A stretch of 64,000 bases of DNA from Candidatus Accumulibacter sp. ACC003 (GCF_907163085.1 NZ_CAJQTX010000001.1:699001-763000); one strand, 5' to 3'; shown: positions 16,897-26,363, counted from the first letter of the stretch. A program made the numbers and translations. The notes: a model not told the origin generated them from the sequence alone.

Positions 16897-18789
16897 CTAG
16901 CGCGTCTGCAGCTGCGGGGTCTGCAGCGAACCACCGATCGATACCGGCACCGCCGCCTGGTCGGCGCGAGCGCGCATCTGGACGTCCATCCGGCCGCGCA
17001 GCTGCTGGTCGCCGCTGACTTCGATCTGACCTGTGGATTGCATCGTGCCGGCCTGCAGCAGCAGGCGGTTGAAGCGATAGTGGTCGGGCGTCAGCCTGAT
17101 GGTGCCGGACAACTGCTCGAAGCGTGTCGCGCCCCCCAGCGTCGCTGGCGTGCCGGCGGCCCTGCGCACCGCCTCGGGAAGGTCGATCCCGCCCAGGCTG
17201 CCGCGGCCGATCGTGAAATTGCCGTCCGCATAGATTGCAAAGAGAATTCGCGACCATTTCTCGGCCATCGCCGAGAAGCGCAGCTTGCCGGCCGCATCGC
17301 CTTCGAACTGTCCTCCTATCCCCAGGGCGGCACCGAAAAGCGTCGCATCGATCCGCTCGAAGTCGATCTCGCCGGCGATTGCCGGCGCTCCGTCGGCGCG
17401 CAGGATCAGGGCGCCACGTACCCGGCCGTCGAAGATTCGCAGGTCAAGCGTGTCGACGACGAAAATAAAGCCATCGATCTCTCCTTTCAAGGTGAACGAA
17501 TCCAGGCGAATCGGCGAGTTGGCCGATGGGCGCCAGCCGAGCCCCTCAATGCTGACCGCCAGTCTCCCGGCTGCCGGTTTGGCCTCGATGTGCACGCTGC
17601 GATCGGCCGATTGCAGCGACACCGATTGCAGCAGTCCGTCGTCCGAAAGCTCGACCTGGCCATGCATGCCGTCGAAGCCGAGCCCGGCGAAGGCGACGTC
17701 GGCGCGTGCAATGGCCACGCGCGGCGGTACGCCAGCAGCGCCTGCTTCTCGAGCGGCCGACGCAAACATTCGCGACAGGCTGGCGATGTTCTCTGCCGAC
17801 ACGTCGATGCCGCTCAGCGCCATCTCCCGGAACGCGACCGTCGGCGAAAGCAGTGTCCCGAGAACGGGCTGCAGTTGGAGCTCGGCGATGCGTACGTCGT
17901 CGCCTTTGTCCTGGTCTCGCAAGCGCACATTGGTGAGCAGCAAGCCCGGCGTGGGAAAGAAAGTGACGTGCATCTGCTCGATGCTCGCGGTCTGCCCGGT
18001 TTGCCTCGCCAAGGCGGCTTCGACCTCAGGCAGATAGCGACCATACGGAAAGGCCCAGGCGACCAGCACGAGCAACGCCAGCAGGACGCTGAAGGACAGG
18101 ATGCCGAGCATCACGACCACCGGCCAGCTCAGGTGCAAGCGGATCTGGCCATGTCGTAGCGGCTGGAGATCCTGGCCAAGCTCACTCATCCAGTGCCGCA
18201 GACGATTGACCAGTGAACGAGGCGGCGGCTGCGTTGCGCTCGTCGCCGCCGCCAATTCCGGCATCGCCTCGGCTTTCGGCAGAAAGACCGTACCGGACTG
18301 CGGACCAACCGTGTAGTGCGGTGGCGTTAGCGCGCTCGGCGACAGCGAGCTCGACGAAGGAGGGCTGGTAGAAGGCGGGCTGGACGGGAGGCTGACCCTG
18401 CGGCTTTCCGGGAACGGAATGATTCGCGTCGGTTCGTTGCCAGACGTCGATGGCGCGCCGGATGTCGAACTGTCGCCAAGGGTCGACGAATCGGCGGCTG
18501 ACCGCCCGGCCCTGATCGACTGGCTACCCTTTCGGCCGGGCGTCCACACCGAGTCTTCGTCGACCCGTCGCTCGATGAAGCCATCATCCTCGAGCTCGAG
18601 CAGCGCGTTTTGGGTAAGCTGCACATTGCCCGTCTTGTCGCAGAGCTCGGCCACGGTGGCGTTGCCGTCGACCAGGATCAGAACCATGCGCACGTTTCTC
18701 TGGACCACCCGTGTTCGCTGTAGCATGGCCTCTTCGCCGGACGCGGTCTTTGCGTAAATCAGCTCGGGGTCAATCAGCTCAGGGTCCAT
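16897..18789 (-). CDS. AsmA-like membrane protein with N-terminal winged-helix-like module
   Basis: A 630-residue protein; the ATG at 18789 (MDPELIDPELIYAKTASGEEA) is preferred because upstream sequence in frame is arginine and proline-rich shadow. Order: a helical module at about 10-80 (MLQRTRVVQRNVRMVLILVDG…ALLELEDDGFIE) that resembles a small winged-helix domain; a disordered Ser/Pro linker (about 85-200); one membrane helix near 225-250 (VVVMLGILSFSVLLALLVLVAWAF in part); then a large AsmA-type beta-rich part with the characteristic terminal segment (LSGTIRLTPDHYRFNRLLLQAGTMQS). AsmA-like proteins act in lipid movement across the envelope. Single gene, no operon partner visible. Confidence 0.75.
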   Translation of the reverse strand: MDPELIDPELIYAKTASGEEAMLQRTRVVQRNVRMVLILVDGNATVAELCDKTGNVQLTQNALLELEDDGFIERRVDEDSVWTPGRKGSQSIRAGRSAADSSTLGDSSTSGAPSTSGNEPTRIIPFPESRRVSLPSSPPSTSPPSSSSLSPSALTPPHYTVGPQSGTVFLPKAEAMPELAAATSATQPPPRSLVNRLRHWMSELGQDLQPLRHGQIRLHLSWPVVVMLGILSFSVLLALLVLVAWAFPYGRYLPEVEAALARQTGQTASIEQMHVTFFPTPGLLLTNVRLRDQDKGDDVRIAELQLQPVLGTLLSPTVAFREMALSGIDVSAENIASLSRMFASAAREAGAAGVPPRVAIARADVAFAGLGFDGMHGQVELSDDGLLQSVSLQSADRSVHIEAKPAAGRLAVSIEGLGWRPSANSPIRLDSFTLKGEIDGFIFVVDTLDLRIFDGRVRGALILRADGAPAIAGEIDFERIDATLFGAALGIGGQFEGDAAGKLRFSAMAEKWSRILFAIYADGNFTIGRGSLGGIDLPEAVRRAAGTPATLGGATRFEQLSGTIRLTPDHYRFNRLLLQAGTMQSTGQIEVSGDQQLRGRMDVQMRARADQAAVPVSIGGSLQTPQLQTR

Positions 18790-19217
18790 TTTCTCAGCGG
18801 CGCCGTGGTGACAATCAGTAGAGATGTTCGGCTTCTTTTCGGCAAGATCGCATTGTGCACTGTGTTGAGGTGCGCGAAAAGACGCAGATGCGCCAAGCCG
18901 TTGCTGATTCGCCCTTGCTTCGCCGCTTCGGTGACGCTGGCTGTCGGTGTCGCCGCGTGGCGCTGGTGGATCATCGGCGGCTGCCGGCCAGAAACAACGT
19001 GGCGGCGGCCGCCAGCGGGCGGCAAGCAGGGGCAGCGGCCCGAGCCCGATTGTCGATGGCGCCGCGCCCTCATTTCCGGCCATTGGGTGGCCGTTTGCTA
19101 CGCGCGCAAGCAGGATGCATCAGGAGCGCTGGCCATGCCGGCTCGCAGATACTCCACAATCTCGCCAAGATCAGTTGACGAACGGCAGCCGAGTGGCTAA
19201 AATCCGCGCTCTCGTGT
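18790..19217. other. Intergenic region before tRNA-Asn, nothing recognised
   Basis: About 430 bp between the AsmA-like gene and tRNA-Asn. Overlapping open frames on both strands look like composition shadows without ribosome sites. The tRNA promoter should lie near the right end (19150-19215). Confidence 0.55.
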
Positions 19218-19293
19218 TCCTCGATAGCTCAGTTGGTAGAGCGTCGGACTGTTAATCCGTAGGTCCCTGGTTCGAGCCCAGGTCGGGGAGCCA
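19218..19293 (+). tRNA. tRNA-Asn (GTT)
   Basis: A 76-nt cloverleaf: acceptor TCCTCGA pairs with TCGGGGA, D-arm AGCTCAGTTGGTAGAGC, anticodon loop CTGTTAA with GTT, T-arm CCTGG-TTCGAGC-CCAGG, encoded CCA end. All stems pair. tRNA genes are common integration targets, and the accessory block that follows starts directly after it. Confidence 0.97.
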
Positions 19294-19321
19294 CAGAAAA
19301 TTCCTAGTAGTACAAGCGCTT

Positions 19322-19348
19322 AGCCCAGCCCCCGAGGTTGGGCTTTTT
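19322..19348 (+). terminator. Rho-independent terminator after tRNA-Asn
   Basis: AGCCCAGCC, loop CCCGA, GGTTGGGCT followed by TTTTT: a 9-bp stem (one G-T pair) starting 29 bp after the tRNA. Confidence 0.85.
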
Positions 19349-20076
19349 GCGTTCTGGGAGGGCTTCCGGGCCTATACCGAGCTGGGGGTGGCTGCGGCGG
19401 TGTGGGCAAGGGGGTTGCGCAAGGGAAGGGCCTCGGGGGCGGGGAGACCACGTGGGTGTGCGGCTGGGTGGGCCGTGGTGGCACTTCTCGGCTAGTCGGC
19501 GTTCTGGCGGCACCGTTGCCCGTTGGCAAACATTCTGGAAAGCTGGGGAGATACCCGCTTCGGCGGGCTGAAGCAGCTGGTCACCCCTCGATGCAGCGAT
19601 GCCGCCGAAAGCCGTCACTAACAGCCCTATCGAAAAACGTTGGGTCGTGCGAGCGAAGCGAGCCCCGATCTGAGCTCTTTGTTGGATCAGCCCGAGAGAA
19701 TTGACCAGGCCGTATCGAGAATACGTTTCGGAGTGGCCCGGTGGGTGGTTCTGCCAGGCTGGGAGGGTCTGGCGCCACGGTAGGCGACGCCAAATATGGG
19801 CGGTCACCCCAGATTCAGCGCCGACTCAAGGCAAGTCAATTCTCAGCTCGTGGGCGCTGACCTTCCGCGACACTGCATGGATGGCTGGCTACAGGATCAA
19901 CGAACCCTCGCGGTGGTGGCAAGCGGACGGGCATCGGTCCCGGGAACACAGACGGACTGTGTCCTCACGATCGCCATCACTGCCTCACAACAGGTGCAGC
20001 AAGGCGATCCGGTGCTTAGAGTCGGGGTGCCGAATGCCGAAGCTAGCACCTGCCAGGGAAACCTCGATGGCTCTGG
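19349..20076. other. Gene-poor stretch between tRNA-Asn and the Gabija-like pair
   Basis: About 730 bp without a credible gene. Short open frames on both strands lack ribosome sites and family resemblance. Codon use and base composition vary (a G-rich block at about 19400-19470, then more mixed sequence), which is compatible with decayed insertion remnants next to the tRNA. No repeat of the tRNA 3' end was found, so an attachment site is not demonstrated. Confidence 0.5.
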
Positions 20077-21864
20077 CTATAACTCATCAAGAAACCGCAA
20101 CCGCCCAGAATTGAACCGGCGCCCATACTTGTTCTCGTTCCAGCCGGAGTAAAGCATGTGCACTTCATCGCGGGCGCGCGTTAGGCCCACGTAGAACAGA
20201 CGTCGGCTCTCTTTGAGCTCATCCCCGTGGACGTTCGACCAGTGAAAGTCACCTTCATCCAAACCAAGCATGATGACTACATCGTACTCACAGCCCTTTG
20301 CCGAGTGTAGGGTAAGCAAATTCAACTGATCCGGAGACCCATCGCGTCCACCAAGGCGTGCCATATCGAGATTCTCCAGTGCTCCACCTTTCTGCACGGC
20401 TCGCGTCATCGCGGTGACGTGAGCTACTTGGTCGGCCAACGATGGTTCGGCTGCGAGCAGTGCGTCGAGGTGCGTGTGACGTAGGGCAACGACAAAGTCG
20501 CGAGCAGAGCCATTGTGTCGGGAGGCCCAGAGAAAGGCCGTCAGTAGCCGTCGTTCCACACGAGCTTCAGTTTCGTGCAGGTGGCGGTGGCGAAATGCCA
20601 GCCAGCGATCCAGTAAGCCCTTGAGCCGAGGTCTGGCTTCTAGCCACCCACCGGCGCACCAAGCGGCACAGTCCTCAATCCAACTGGTCAGGGCACACTT
20701 GCGGTAAGGCGCGGCATTGTCGACGCGAATGAAATCATAGCCAGCCGCTATCGCCGCTTGCGCGGCTATGTCGCCGATGTTGGCTTTTCGATAGAGAATC
20801 GCAATGTCACCCAATTGCCGGCCCGTTCTACCCACGAGTGCCGCTGGAATGATTTCTGTTATGGCATGCTGTGCTTGGTGATTCAATCCCTCGCTACACC
20901 TGACCATTTCAATCCGTGAGGGCCGCTCGTTATCCCAAGCGCGATATCCACGCACTTCGCCTAGAGCGCGCTCGGAAACGTCCACAATTTCTTGTGCGCA
21001 ACGGTAGTTCACCTCAAGTTTCACCTGCTCCACGCCTGGATAGCTGGCCAATTCATGTAGCAGGCTACTATCGGCACCATTGAAACCATACACAGATTGG
21101 TCCGCATCGCCGACGGCGAAAAGCCGCATACCACCTTCGAACGAAAGACGCTTTACGATTCGATGCAGGCCTGAGCCAAGATCCTGATACTCATCCACGG
21201 CCAGTAGCGGGAACCTTGCGCGTAGCAGTGGCAGTACCCAGTCATGTTGCATGACCAATCGCTGTCCGTAAATCACTAAGTCCTCAAAATCTACTTGACC
21301 CTCGTCGCGCAATGCTTGTTCGTAAGTCTCAGACAAACGAGCAAGGTCACCGTTTCCTAACCACGCCGCTGACGTCCGGTCCAGATGATCTCGCCGATAG
21401 TGGTCCATTAACACCTGCTTGAAAGGGTGATCTACCCCGAAGAGGTGATCGCCCAGCCGGGAGTGGAGTTGCTTGCAGTGCTCAATAGTTGCGACCTTAA
21501 TGGGGTGAGGGATCCCGAGGTTGGCAAGTCGCGCATACGGCAGGAGAAGGTGCCGTAGGCAAAAGCCATGGACCGTTCCGATGTACAGGCGAGAAGATTC
21601 CTGTAGCCCGATTTGCGCTAGGCGCCGGCTCAGTTCCCGCGCGCACTCCTGACTGTAGGTAATGCAGGCGACACCCCGTGGTGATCGCACGTCCTCAACG
21701 AGCACTCGTGCCAGCTTGAGTACTAGGGTCTTCGTTTTGCCACTGCCGGGGCCGGCAAGGACGACACAGTGGCCTTGCGACGCGTAGGCCGTCCATTGCT
21801 GCTCATTTCCACGCAACTCCTCGGCCAGTTCCAGATAGGCGGTGCTGGTACTACGCAACGGCAT
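20077..21864 (-). CDS. UvrD/PcrA-like superfamily 1 helicase, Gabija GajB-like
   Basis: A 595-residue SF1 helicase. Walker A AGPGSGKT (about 37-44), motif Ia region ACITYSQECARELSRR, DEYQD Walker B (224-228), motif III VGDADQSVYGFNGAD (about 251-265), motif IV region VNYRCAQEIVD, and C-terminal motifs LLTLHSAKGCEYDVVIMLGLDEGDF and RRLFYVGLTRARDEVHM. Its ATG lies 14 bp inside the end of the upstream OLD-nuclease gene, so the two are translationally coupled. The order OLD-family nuclease then UvrD-like helicase is that of the Gabija defence system, in which the helicase-like subunit partners the nuclease. It is longer than the founding GajB (about 490 aa), so Gabija-like is the safe name. Confidence 0.82.
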   Translation of the reverse strand: MPLRSTSTAYLELAEELRGNEQQWTAYASQGHCVVLAGPGSGKTKTLVLKLARVLVEDVRSPRGVACITYSQECARELSRRLAQIGLQESSRLYIGTVHGFCLRHLLLPYARLANLGIPHPIKVATIEHCKQLHSRLGDHLFGVDHPFKQVLMDHYRRDHLDRTSAAWLGNGDLARLSETYEQALRDEGQVDFEDLVIYGQRLVMQHDWVLPLLRARFPLLAVDEYQDLGSGLHRIVKRLSFEGGMRLFAVGDADQSVYGFNGADSSLLHELASYPGVEQVKLEVNYRCAQEIVDVSERALGEVRGYRAWDNERPSRIEMVRCSEGLNHQAQHAITEIIPAALVGRTGRQLGDIAILYRKANIGDIAAQAAIAAGYDFIRVDNAAPYRKCALTSWIEDCAAWCAGGWLEARPRLKGLLDRWLAFRHRHLHETEARVERRLLTAFLWASRHNGSARDFVVALRHTHLDALLAAEPSLADQVAHVTAMTRAVQKGGALENLDMARLGGRDGSPDQLNLLTLHSAKGCEYDVVIMLGLDEGDFHWSNVHGDELKESRRLFYVGLTRARDEVHMLYSGWNENKYGRRFNSGRLRFLDEL

Positions 21865-23647
21865 CGCGGATGTACCTCAAGGCCTGACGAATATAGGGCG
21901 GACAACTGGTCGCAGTTGCGCAAGGCGCAAGAGCTTGGGCGAATCGGCCTTTCCCGATGCGCTCGATTAACGCGAGCAGCTTGCGGCCATCGAGCGCATC
22001 TGGTTTTTCCACCCAGCCGGCGAGCAGTTGCTTGGATGCGGCGCTCAGAGACAACTCGATTTCGATGACGTTCCGAATATCGCCCCCGAGCCCTGCTGAA
22101 AACAGCTCCAATTCAAGCGTGCTGTCATTGACGAAAAAGCCGCAGGCCTCGCCTTTATCCCACGGGTTTTTCATATCAAGAGAGGCCCATTCGTCTTCGG
22201 GAATCGTGAGCTTGAGCAAGCGGAGCAGACGATTTAGTCCTTGCGGAGGCTTATCCGCTGCAATCTCATCTAGATCCGTGAGCACGACATATGGGATGTC
22301 AAGTCCTTTCGTGCCAACAAGCTTGATATAGGGGGCAAAGTTGGTGCCGCTAACTGAGCAGACGGAGATGCCGAGTACGTCCAGAGAGATGCCCATGGCT
22401 TCAGCGAATGCTGGTATCAGGAAGCGCTCGGAATCGCCCTCGACGAAGATGATTCCGCGGGCAAAGTACAATTCGCCGCGCGTCACGTCGATGTAACGTT
22501 GCAGGTCATCCTCGTCATAATCTCCAAGCGGCGCCGACGCAGTGGACGTCGCTATGGTGGCGATCGCACCATCCTTAGGTTGCTGCCGAAGCAGCACGAC
22601 CGACCGAATTGGCGCCACACTGGCGATATGGGGTGAGTGAGTTGTCAGGATTGTTGTGAGGTTCTTGGGCTTGTTGCCGCTCTCCGGCATCTCCCCAAGG
22701 AAGTACCGAAACACCAAGCGTTGAACGTGAGGGTGCAAGTGAGCTTCCGGCTCCTCGATTGCGAAGAAGGTATGGCTGCGCTCACCTTCGGTCACAAGAC
22801 GATCAAGTTCGAGGCTCTTCAGTGCAAGGAAGATCACGTTCGCCGTACCAAGACTCGCGTCGCCGATACCACGGAGGCCGTTGTCGATCAGGATACGCAG
22901 GCTTCGCAACAACGCGTCGACTGCGGTCGGTGCGAGCCCCAGCTTGATTGGAACCGTGTGTTGGTCGCCGACGATTGCCTGAAGGCGATCACTGATGCGT
23001 TCGGCTGTACGGACCACTTCTTCGCGGTCCGTCAGCTCCGTCTGCGCCTTACCGACCAACTGCTGGATTTCATTTCGTGCTTCGGCATCAATCTCGCTCG
23101 TCAAATCCTCAACGAGTGGCCGAAGGGGTGAGCGGCGCCAGCTGGAGAGATCCTTGTCGGCATCGCGCAATGCGCCCTGTACATCGAGCGGCAGCTGTCG
23201 TCGATGCGTTGTCAGAAATGCATTGTCCTCGTCTTCCCCACCAAAAATCACGTACTCATAGTCAGCCAAGCTCTTTGGTGGCGAACCAGCGAGGCTTGAT
23301 TTCGGGCGAAATCGGTAGGTCAGTCGGGCAACGATCGGCGGTCCGGCATCGACCAGGCAATCGGCGAGACAGGCGATGAGGTCAGGGTTGTCGTCAAAGG
23401 CGGTTAACTCGATGGACACTTCAACCGTGGCGCCAAGCTTGCGTTCGCCAAGCCCATCCCAAAGCTGCTCGAGCCCCAACTGGCGATCAAGGTCCGACAA
23501 ACCTGGGTCGAGCACCAGTTGCAGCGCGCGGATGAAATTGCTCTTGCCAGCCTTGTTTTCACCGACAATCACGATGCTTTCGGCCGTGTTAACGTCGAGG
23601 GCCGCAAAGTTGGCGAAATTGGTAATTCTGATTCGTGAAATGTGCAT
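21851..23647 (-). CDS. OLD-family ATPase/TOPRIM nuclease, Gabija GajA-like
   Basis: A 598-residue protein; the start at 23647 (MHISRIRITNF) has AGGAAG 7 nt upstream, while a 31-residue upstream extension reads out of the insertion-sequence end and is unlikely. Order: ABC/SMC-type ATPase with Walker A GENKAGKSN (29-37), coiled middle (about 185-260), Walker B FFAIEEPEAHLHP (294-306) and H-loop TTHSPH (335-340); then a TOPRIM domain with E403 (FVEGDSERF) and DLD (458-460). OLD-family proteins of this form cut phage DNA when nucleotide levels fall in Gabija. It is coupled to the helicase gene downstream. An IS4-type element sits 84 bp upstream of the start and may have replaced the native promoter. 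Confidence 0.82.
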   Translation of the reverse strand: MHISRIRITNFANFAALDVNTAESIVIVGENKAGKSNFIRALQLVLDPGLSDLDRQLGLEQLWDGLGERKLGATVEVSIELTAFDDNPDLIACLADCLVDAGPPIVARLTYRFRPKSSLAGSPPKSLADYEYVIFGGEDEDNAFLTTHRRQLPLDVQGALRDADKDLSSWRRSPLRPLVEDLTSEIDAEARNEIQQLVGKAQTELTDREEVVRTAERISDRLQAIVGDQHTVPIKLGLAPTAVDALLRSLRILIDNGLRGIGDASLGTANVIFLALKSLELDRLVTEGERSHTFFAIEEPEAHLHPHVQRLVFRYFLGEMPESGNKPKNLTTILTTHSPHIASVAPIRSVVLLRQQPKDGAIATIATSTASAPLGDYDEDDLQRYIDVTRGELYFARGIIFVEGDSERFLIPAFAEAMGISLDVLGISVCSVSGTNFAPYIKLVGTKGLDIPYVVLTDLDEIAADKPPQGLNRLLRLLKLTIPEDEWASLDMKNPWDKGEACGFFVNDSTLELELFSAGLGGDIRNVIEIELSLSAASKQLLAGWVEKPDALDGRKLLALIERIGKGRFAQALAPCATATSCPPYIRQALRYIRDAVA

Positions 23648-23731
23648 GCTGCTTCCTGTGCTGCGATCAAGATTCGATCCGACGTTATGCTTTCCAGCCA
23701 AAACGATATTGACCAGCGTTAAAGCCATCTC

Positions 23732-25214
23732 GTTATACACAACTCACTCAGCATAACGTGGCCGCCCGATGTGTTCTGACAAATAGTTGACTGATTTTGT
23801 CTGGTATACCCCTTGCTTTCCCTTTCCCATTTTCATAAGGATCGGGCGATGGCAAACTGGGCGGGAGACGAATTTGGCGGGGCTGAACTGGGGGACGGAC
23901 GTCTGAGACGGAGGCTAATCAAACTGGCGACACGCTTTGCAGAGCAGCCGACGGCGAGCATACCAGGCGCCTGTGGGGATTGGGCGGAGACTGTGGCGGC
24001 GTACCGTTTCTTCGATCAGGCCCACGCTGGCAAGCGCGGGTTGAACTGGCAATCGATCCTGCAACCGCACATGGATTGCAGCCAAAGGCGCATGGCACAA
24101 CACCCGGTGGTGTTGTGCCTTCAGGACACCACCGAACTGGACTTCAACGGTCAGGAGATCGAAGGACTCGGGCCGCTCTCGTACGAAGCCCAGCGCGGCA
24201 TGTATCTGCACCCGACCTATGCGGTGACCCCGGAACGTGAACCGCTCGGGGTGATCGACGCCTGGATGTGGGCGAGAGAAGCGAAAGCGGCCGACGGAAG
24301 CCGGCCGGGCATCAGCGAGAGCACGCGCTGGATTGAAGGCTACGAGCGGGTCGCCGAAACCGCGGCGGGGATGCCACAAACGCGATTGGTCTATGTGGCC
24401 GACCGCGAAGCGGACATCGTCGGCCTGATGCAGCGCGCCCAGGCGTTGGGAACGCCGGCCGACTGGCTGATTCGCGCCAAACACAACCGCTGTTTGCCGC
24501 AAGGCGGCAAACTGTGGGCGGCAACTCTTGCCGAAGCGCCCCTCGGCGAGATCGAATTCACTCTGGCATCGCGGCACGGGCAGCCAAAACGGATCGTGCG
24601 CCAGCAGTTGCGAAGCCATGCGGTCGACCTCCCGGCTCGTGACACGGACGGCCGCCACATCAGAGTGACCTGCCTGATCGCCACGGAAATCGGGGCGCCC
24701 GCCGGCTGCAAGCCGGTCGAATGGCGCTTGCTGACCAATCGTAAAGTTGCCGATCTTGAGGCGGCCGTCGAATTGATCGACTGGTATCGCTGCCGCTGGG
24801 AGATCGAAACCTTGTTCCATGTGCTCAAGAACGGCTGCCGGGTCGAGGCCTTGCAACTGGGCAGCCAGAGCAAGCTGGAACTGGCTCTGGCGGTCTATCT
24901 GGTTGTTTCCTGGCGCCTTGCCCGCCTGATCCGCCTGGGACGCATCCACCCGCAGTGGCCTGCCGATCTGCTCTTCTCCGAAACGGAATGGGCCGGCGCC
25001 TTTATCCTCAACAAGAAGAAACCACCGAAGAAGGTGCCGAGCATTCGCGAGGTCATCCGTTTGATCGCGCAGCTCGGCGGATTCCTCGCCCGCAAGGGCG
25101 ACGGCGAACCCGGCGTCAAATCCCTCTGGCTCGGCATCCAGCGCTTGCGTGATTTCGTCTCCGGCGTAGAGCATATGCGCGAGCTCCGTCATGTCATGTG
25201 AGTTGTGTATAACG
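23732..25214 (+). mobile_element. IS4-family (IS50-like) insertion sequence
   Basis: The inverted repeats CGTTATACACAACTCAC at 23732-23748 and its complement at 25198-25214 match over 17 bases and resemble the TTATACACA core of IS50 ends. The similarity continues outward imperfectly for about 15 bp on both sides, so the true ends may lie slightly further out. The element encodes one transposase. No clear 9-bp target duplication could be seen. It separates the Gabija-like pair from the DUF4230-like gene. Confidence 0.82.
23849..25201 (+). CDS. IS4-family transposase, Tn5/IS50 group
   Basis: A 450-residue DDE transposase; the start MANWAGDEFGGAELGDGRL follows AAGGATCGGGCG. The N-terminal part matches the Tn5-type DNA-binding domain (RFAEQPTASIPGACGDWAETVAAYRFF). 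Catalytic residues: D in LQDTTELDF, D in YVADREADI, and E in the Y-(2)-R-(3)-E-(6)-K motif YRCRWEIETLFHVLK, which is perfectly kept. The stop TGA lies in the right inverted repeat. The gene appears intact, so the element may be active. Confidence 0.93.
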   Translation: MANWAGDEFGGAELGDGRLRRRLIKLATRFAEQPTASIPGACGDWAETVAAYRFFDQAHAGKRGLNWQSILQPHMDCSQRRMAQHPVVLCLQDTTELDFNGQEIEGLGPLSYEAQRGMYLHPTYAVTPEREPLGVIDAWMWAREAKAADGSRPGISESTRWIEGYERVAETAAGMPQTRLVYVADREADIVGLMQRAQALGTPADWLIRAKHNRCLPQGGKLWAATLAEAPLGEIEFTLASRHGQPKRIVRQQLRSHAVDLPARDTDGRHIRVTCLIATEIGAPAGCKPVEWRLLTNRKVADLEAAVELIDWYRCRWEIETLFHVLKNGCRVEALQLGSQSKLELALAVYLVVSWRLARLIRLGRIHPQWPADLLFSETEWAGAFILNKKKPPKKVPSIREVIRLIAQLGGFLARKGDGEPGVKSLWLGIQRLRDFVSGVEHMRELRHVM

Positions 25215-25225
25215 GGATGCCCCTG

Positions 25226-25259
25226 ACCCCGCTCGTCGAAAGGCTCACGGGGTTTTTTT
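25226..25259 (+). terminator. Probable Rho-independent terminator after the IS
   Basis: ACCCCG, a 16-nt loop, CGGGGT followed by TTTTTTT, 25 bp after the transposase stop. The stem is only 6 bp, so strength is uncertain. Confidence 0.55.
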
Positions 25260-25304
25260 ACGTCTGGAGTTCGCCAATTCCCAATGCCAACCCAAGAGGT
25301 GCCA

Positions 25305-25979
25305 ATGAAGAAAGTCCTCGCAGCAATAGCCATCACCGCATCAATCGCCGCCGCCGCGACCCACCAATACCTCCAGCACTCGGCCGACCAACGCCACCAA
25401 TCCGATCTCCTGTCAAAGCTGCACATCGTTGATCAAACCCTGTCGGCCACCAAGCAGGACCTGCTCGGCTACACAACTTTCACGCAATACCTGGAGGTCA
25501 CCAAGAAAGCAATCTCCGGCTGAGCAAAATTCCTGGCGGCAACCATCGACCGCAACTACGTCCATGTCGAGCACATCAACAGGTCAGCGCTGGGCATCAA
25601 GTCGGATGCAACCATCATCTTGAACTACGCGGTGGAGTACTCCGTCGGCTATGACTTGAGCCCCGAAAGTTTCACTGTCGCTGCGGACGCCACCGGCATC
25701 ACCGTGACGTTGAAGAAGCCGGAGCTCGTGTCGTCGCCAGCCATCGGGGCGATTTCGCATGAGATTCCCGGCAAGGGGCTGCTGATTGATGAGAAAGCGC
25801 AAGTGATCGCCCTGCAGCAGCAACTGATCACCGCCGCGGCGAAGCAGGGTGACGCCATCAAGATGGAAGAAGCCGTCATCGCACTCTGTGAGCGGAAACT
25901 CGGTGAATTCCTGCGCGACTTCCTGGCGAAGCAGCCCAATGTCCGTGCCGTCCCGATGATCACGTTCGCATATCGCTAG
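25305..25979 (+). pseudogene. DUF4230-like exported protein interrupted by in-frame TGA
   Basis: The frame starts at ATG 25305 after AGAGGTGCCA and encodes a signal peptide (MKKVLAAIAITASIAAAATHQ). A TGA at 25521-25523 (…VTKKAISG*AKFLAATID…) stops it after 72 residues, yet the same frame stays open to 25979 and encodes RNYVHVEHINRSALGIKSD, a beta-rich segment and a C-terminal helix, as in DUF4230 proteins. Total length with the stop read through is 224 residues. The downstream coding potential is undamaged, so the mutation is recent, a sequence error, or a read-through site. The family call is by general pattern and is not certain. Confidence 0.6.
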
Positions 25980-26096
25980 ATCGCCACGCCCGCAGTGCCG
26001 CAAGTCGATTGACCCCTCCGCAGTTTCCACCAAGCCAAAGCACTACCAAGCCAAGCACCACCAGCACTGACCCGTTAGTTGTCACCTACCGCGCCC

Positions 26097-26128
26097 GCCC
26101 ATTTTCCCAATGGCTGGGCATTTTTTTT
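26097..26128 (+). terminator. Rho-independent terminator after DUF4230-like gene
   Basis: GCCCA, a 13-nt loop, TGGGC followed by A and eight T residues. The inner bases CCATT/AATGG can extend the stem, giving a strong signal. It ends the transcript about 120 bp after the DUF4230-like stop. Confidence 0.75.
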
Positions 26129-26363
26129 GCCCATGAAAGGAATCGCCGTCGCCGACGCGGCAAGCAAGTGCGCGGCGTCGTTGCGCGCATTGCGTCGGCC
26201 ATTGCCTGTGGCATCACGACGTACATTTATCGCCCCGGCGCTGTTTGTTCTGGACACGCGTTCTGATTGTGTACAACAAATATAGCTCGTAGCGCAACAC
26301 TTCGACTTTGTCCGTACAATGTCCAGGACAAACAACAACTCCTCCTCCTCCAGGATTGCGCCG

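Noticed and set aside
18790-19083. 98-residue N-terminal extension of the AsmA-like protein
   Set aside because: Arg/Pro-rich sequence without ribosome site; the conserved module starts at MDPELIDPELIYAK.
19294-20076. Integrative element with attachment site at tRNA-Asn
   Set aside because: No integrase gene and no repeat of the tRNA 3' end found in the following 7 kb; only the location is suggestive.
23648-23740. 31-residue upstream extension of the Gabija-like nuclease
   Set aside because: It begins within the IS inverted repeat; the internal ATG at 23647 has a good ribosome site and matches the family start.
25521-25523. TGA as a selenocysteine codon
   Set aside because: No catalytic context or recognisable SECIS-like hairpin directly after it, and the family is not a redox enzyme.
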